Shown here piece by piece: positions 62,993-64,000 of a stretch of 64,000 bases of DNA. The DNA comes from JBFWUM01 sp050247255. GTDB taxonomy: Bacteria > Acidobacteriota > Vicinamibacteria > Vicinamibacterales > UBA2999. Location of the stretch: contig JBFWUM010000004.1 in NCBI GenBank assembly GCA_050247255.1, positions 50,007 to 114,006 of the forward strand, in the 5' to 3' direction. The position numbers and the translations under genes are program-made. Below the pieces are notes generated by a model that did no database searches, was not told the DNA's origin, and saw only the letters and a program-made list of their open reading frames with translations. How positions within the stretch are numbered: position 1 is the first letter of the stretch; each line of letters opens with the position of its first letter.

Positions 62993-64000
62993 TCAGCTGC
63001 CGATGAAGTGCGGTGGCCGGCGGCCGATGGTCGTCAGCCCCTCATACGCGTCCCGTGTCGAGAAGATCATTTCGAGGCCGCCGAGCTCGAGCTCGAGCGC
63101 CTCTGCAAGCGGCAGGCTGGCGCCGCGCTCGATCAGTTCCTCGGCCATGCGCAGCGCGATCGGCGCCTTTGCGGCCAGCGCCTCGCCGATGCCCGCCGCC
63201 GGTTCGCTGCCACGCGTCTTCCCCGCCAGCCAGGCATCCACCCGGCTGGCCTCGAACCAGGCGGCCAGCGCGGTGAGTTCGGGCGGCACGGCGCGGGGCT
63301 GTCGCCGGCCGTCGCCAAGGTGAGCCACCGCGCGCGCAATCGCGGCATCGAGCTGCGCCGGCGCCACGACCTGATCGATCAGCCCGATGGCCTGCGCGCG
63401 CTCGGCGTCGAGCCGTTCGCCGGTGAGCACCAGCCACTTCGCCAGTCCAACGCCGATGCGCCGCGTCGTGCGCTGCGTGCCGCCGAGGCCGGGATAGATG
63501 CCGATGCCGGTTTCGGGAAAGGCGAATGACGCGTCCGGCGTGGCCACGATCAGGTGACAGGCGAGCGCCAGTTCCAGCCCGCCGCCCAGCGTCAGCCCTT
63601 CGACGCGCGCGATGACCGGTTTCGGGGCGGACGCGATCAGTGCCAGCAGCTCGTGGCCCCGGCGGGTGAAGCCCGTGGTCCGATCGAGCCGGCCCTTGTC
63701 GATGTTGGCAATGAAGAACCCGATGTCGGCGCCGGCAATGAAGGCGCGTCCGCGCCCGGCAATCACGACCCCGCGGACGTCGGGGTTGGCGAGCGCATCG
63801 CGAAGGGCGCTGCCAAGCTGCGAGACGACCGCCTCGTTCAACGCGTTGAGCTTGTCCGGACGGTTGATGGTGATCGTCGCAATGCCGCCGGCCATCTCCG
63901 TGCGCACGACGCTGAAGGAGAACGGCGCGCCCACGCGCGCCTGGCCGGCCAGCACCCGCGGCAGCGCCACGCCCCACCGCCCCGCCGCCTGTTCCGCCAC
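62993..64000 (-). CDS. Enoyl-CoA hydratase module, probably the C-terminal part of a bifunctional beta-oxidation protein (partial)
   Basis: 335 codons, open to the window edge. Residues ~30-200 are a crotonase domain: TITINRPDKLNALNE, FIAGADIGFF (oxyanion hole), GLTLGGGLELALAC and FPETGIGIYPGLGG with both catalytic Glu positions. The ~30 residues before it (GRWGVALPRVLAGQARVGAP) look like the end of a 3-hydroxyacyl-CoA dehydrogenase domain joined as in archaeal-type FadB-like fusions. The gene therefore probably starts beyond base 64000. The closing EELIERGASLPLAEALELE segment is typical of these proteins. Role: hydration of 2-enoyl-CoA in fatty-acid or aromatic degradation. Confidence 0.88.
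   Translation of the reverse strand: MAEQAAGRWGVALPRVLAGQARVGAPFSFSVVRTEMAGGIATITINRPDKLNALNEAVVSQLGSALRDALANPDVRGVVIAGRGRAFIAGADIGFFIANIDKGRLDRTTGFTRRGHELLALIASAPKPVIARVEGLTLGGGLELALACHLIVATPDASFAFPETGIGIYPGLGGTQRTTRRIGVGLAKWLVLTGERLDAERAQAIGLIDQVVAPAQLDAAIARAVAHLGDGRRQPRAVPPELTALAAWFEASRVDAWLAGKTRGSEPAAGIGEALAAKAPIALRMAEELIERGASLPLAEALELELGGLEMIFSTRDAYEGLTTIGRRPPHFIGS

Overview
High-GC (roughly 65-70%) bacterial chromosome fragment, most likely a metagenome-assembled contig: it contains one run of exactly 100 N (61486-61585). The gene content points to Acidobacteriota, probably the Vicinamibacteria (subdivision 6): a TIGR03435 protein, a DUF6152 protein, a DUF5916/CBM9-like outer-membrane protein, a very high share of Sec- and Tat-exported enzymes, two PQQ dehydrogenases, and Gly/Arg/Pro-rich low-complexity inserts in exported proteins. 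This placement is inferred from family content; there is no rRNA or other marker gene. I see no tRNA, rRNA, CRISPR array, phage or insertion sequence. About 55 protein genes are supported, packed tightly with many 1-4 base start/stop overlaps, and no gene-free stretch exceeds 150 bases apart from the N gap and the first 166 bases.

Layout. 167-3279: DUF5916 protein coupled to a TerB-like protein. 3421-7839: giant CheB-CheR-PAS-kinase-receiver hybrid. 7825-14013: PQQ dehydrogenase, divergent exported alpha/beta hydrolase, polytopic membrane protein, and an AraC-MGMT DNA-repair/regulatory fusion. 14154-19048 (minus): iron locus with TonB-dependent receptor, YfiR, FeoA, FeoB and a 46-residue membrane peptide. 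19117-22760: PEP carboxylase and an aldo/keto reductase, separated by a palindromic repeat that recurs at 34354. 22841-30807: two operons facing each other. The plus operon holds a Tat-exported zinc dehydrogenase and an amidohydrolase; the minus operon holds a VOC dioxygenase-like protein, a small secreted protein, a tandem alpha/beta-hydrolase pseudoenzyme, a second Tat-exported zinc dehydrogenase and a pirin. 30950-35904: outer-membrane protein, Cys-cluster histidine kinase, FabH-like synthase, DUF6152, BON protein and Old-Yellow-Enzyme. 35901-38490 (minus): exported metallophosphatase, CotH-type kinase and a small protein. 38530-40839: hybrid kinase. 40894-47079 (minus): a five-gene exported operon (beta-propeller protein, two paralogous unknowns around an MBL-fold protein without metal ligands, Tat-exported CapA). 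47165-53051: DoxX, TIGR03435, then a minus operon of molybdopterin protein, internally deleted carboxylesterase, Ser-less tannase-like protein and quinone oxidoreductase. 53136-55796: a GntR(YtrA)-ABC operon controlled from a perfect 15-bp palindrome that also carries mirror-image promoters. 55818-60840: thioesterase, exported MBL hydrolase with a probable CTG start, exported HpcH/HpaI aldolase-like protein and a quinohemoprotein dehydrogenase. After that come an MBL fragment, the assembly gap, a lactate-permease fragment and the end of a beta-oxidation gene.

How it fits together. The window reads as the periphery of an aerobic, nutrient-scavenging soil or sediment bacterium. It has periplasmic dehydrogenases feeding the respiratory chain, exported hydrolases and oxidoreductases for plant- or aromatic-type substrates, iron uptake, and large sensory kinases. 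The most unusual theme is exported enzyme-fold proteins that have lost catalytic residues (tandem alpha/beta hydrolase, MBL fold, tannase fold, truncated carboxylesterase), each sitting in an intact, tightly spaced operon next to apparently active oxidoreductases or other exported enzymes.
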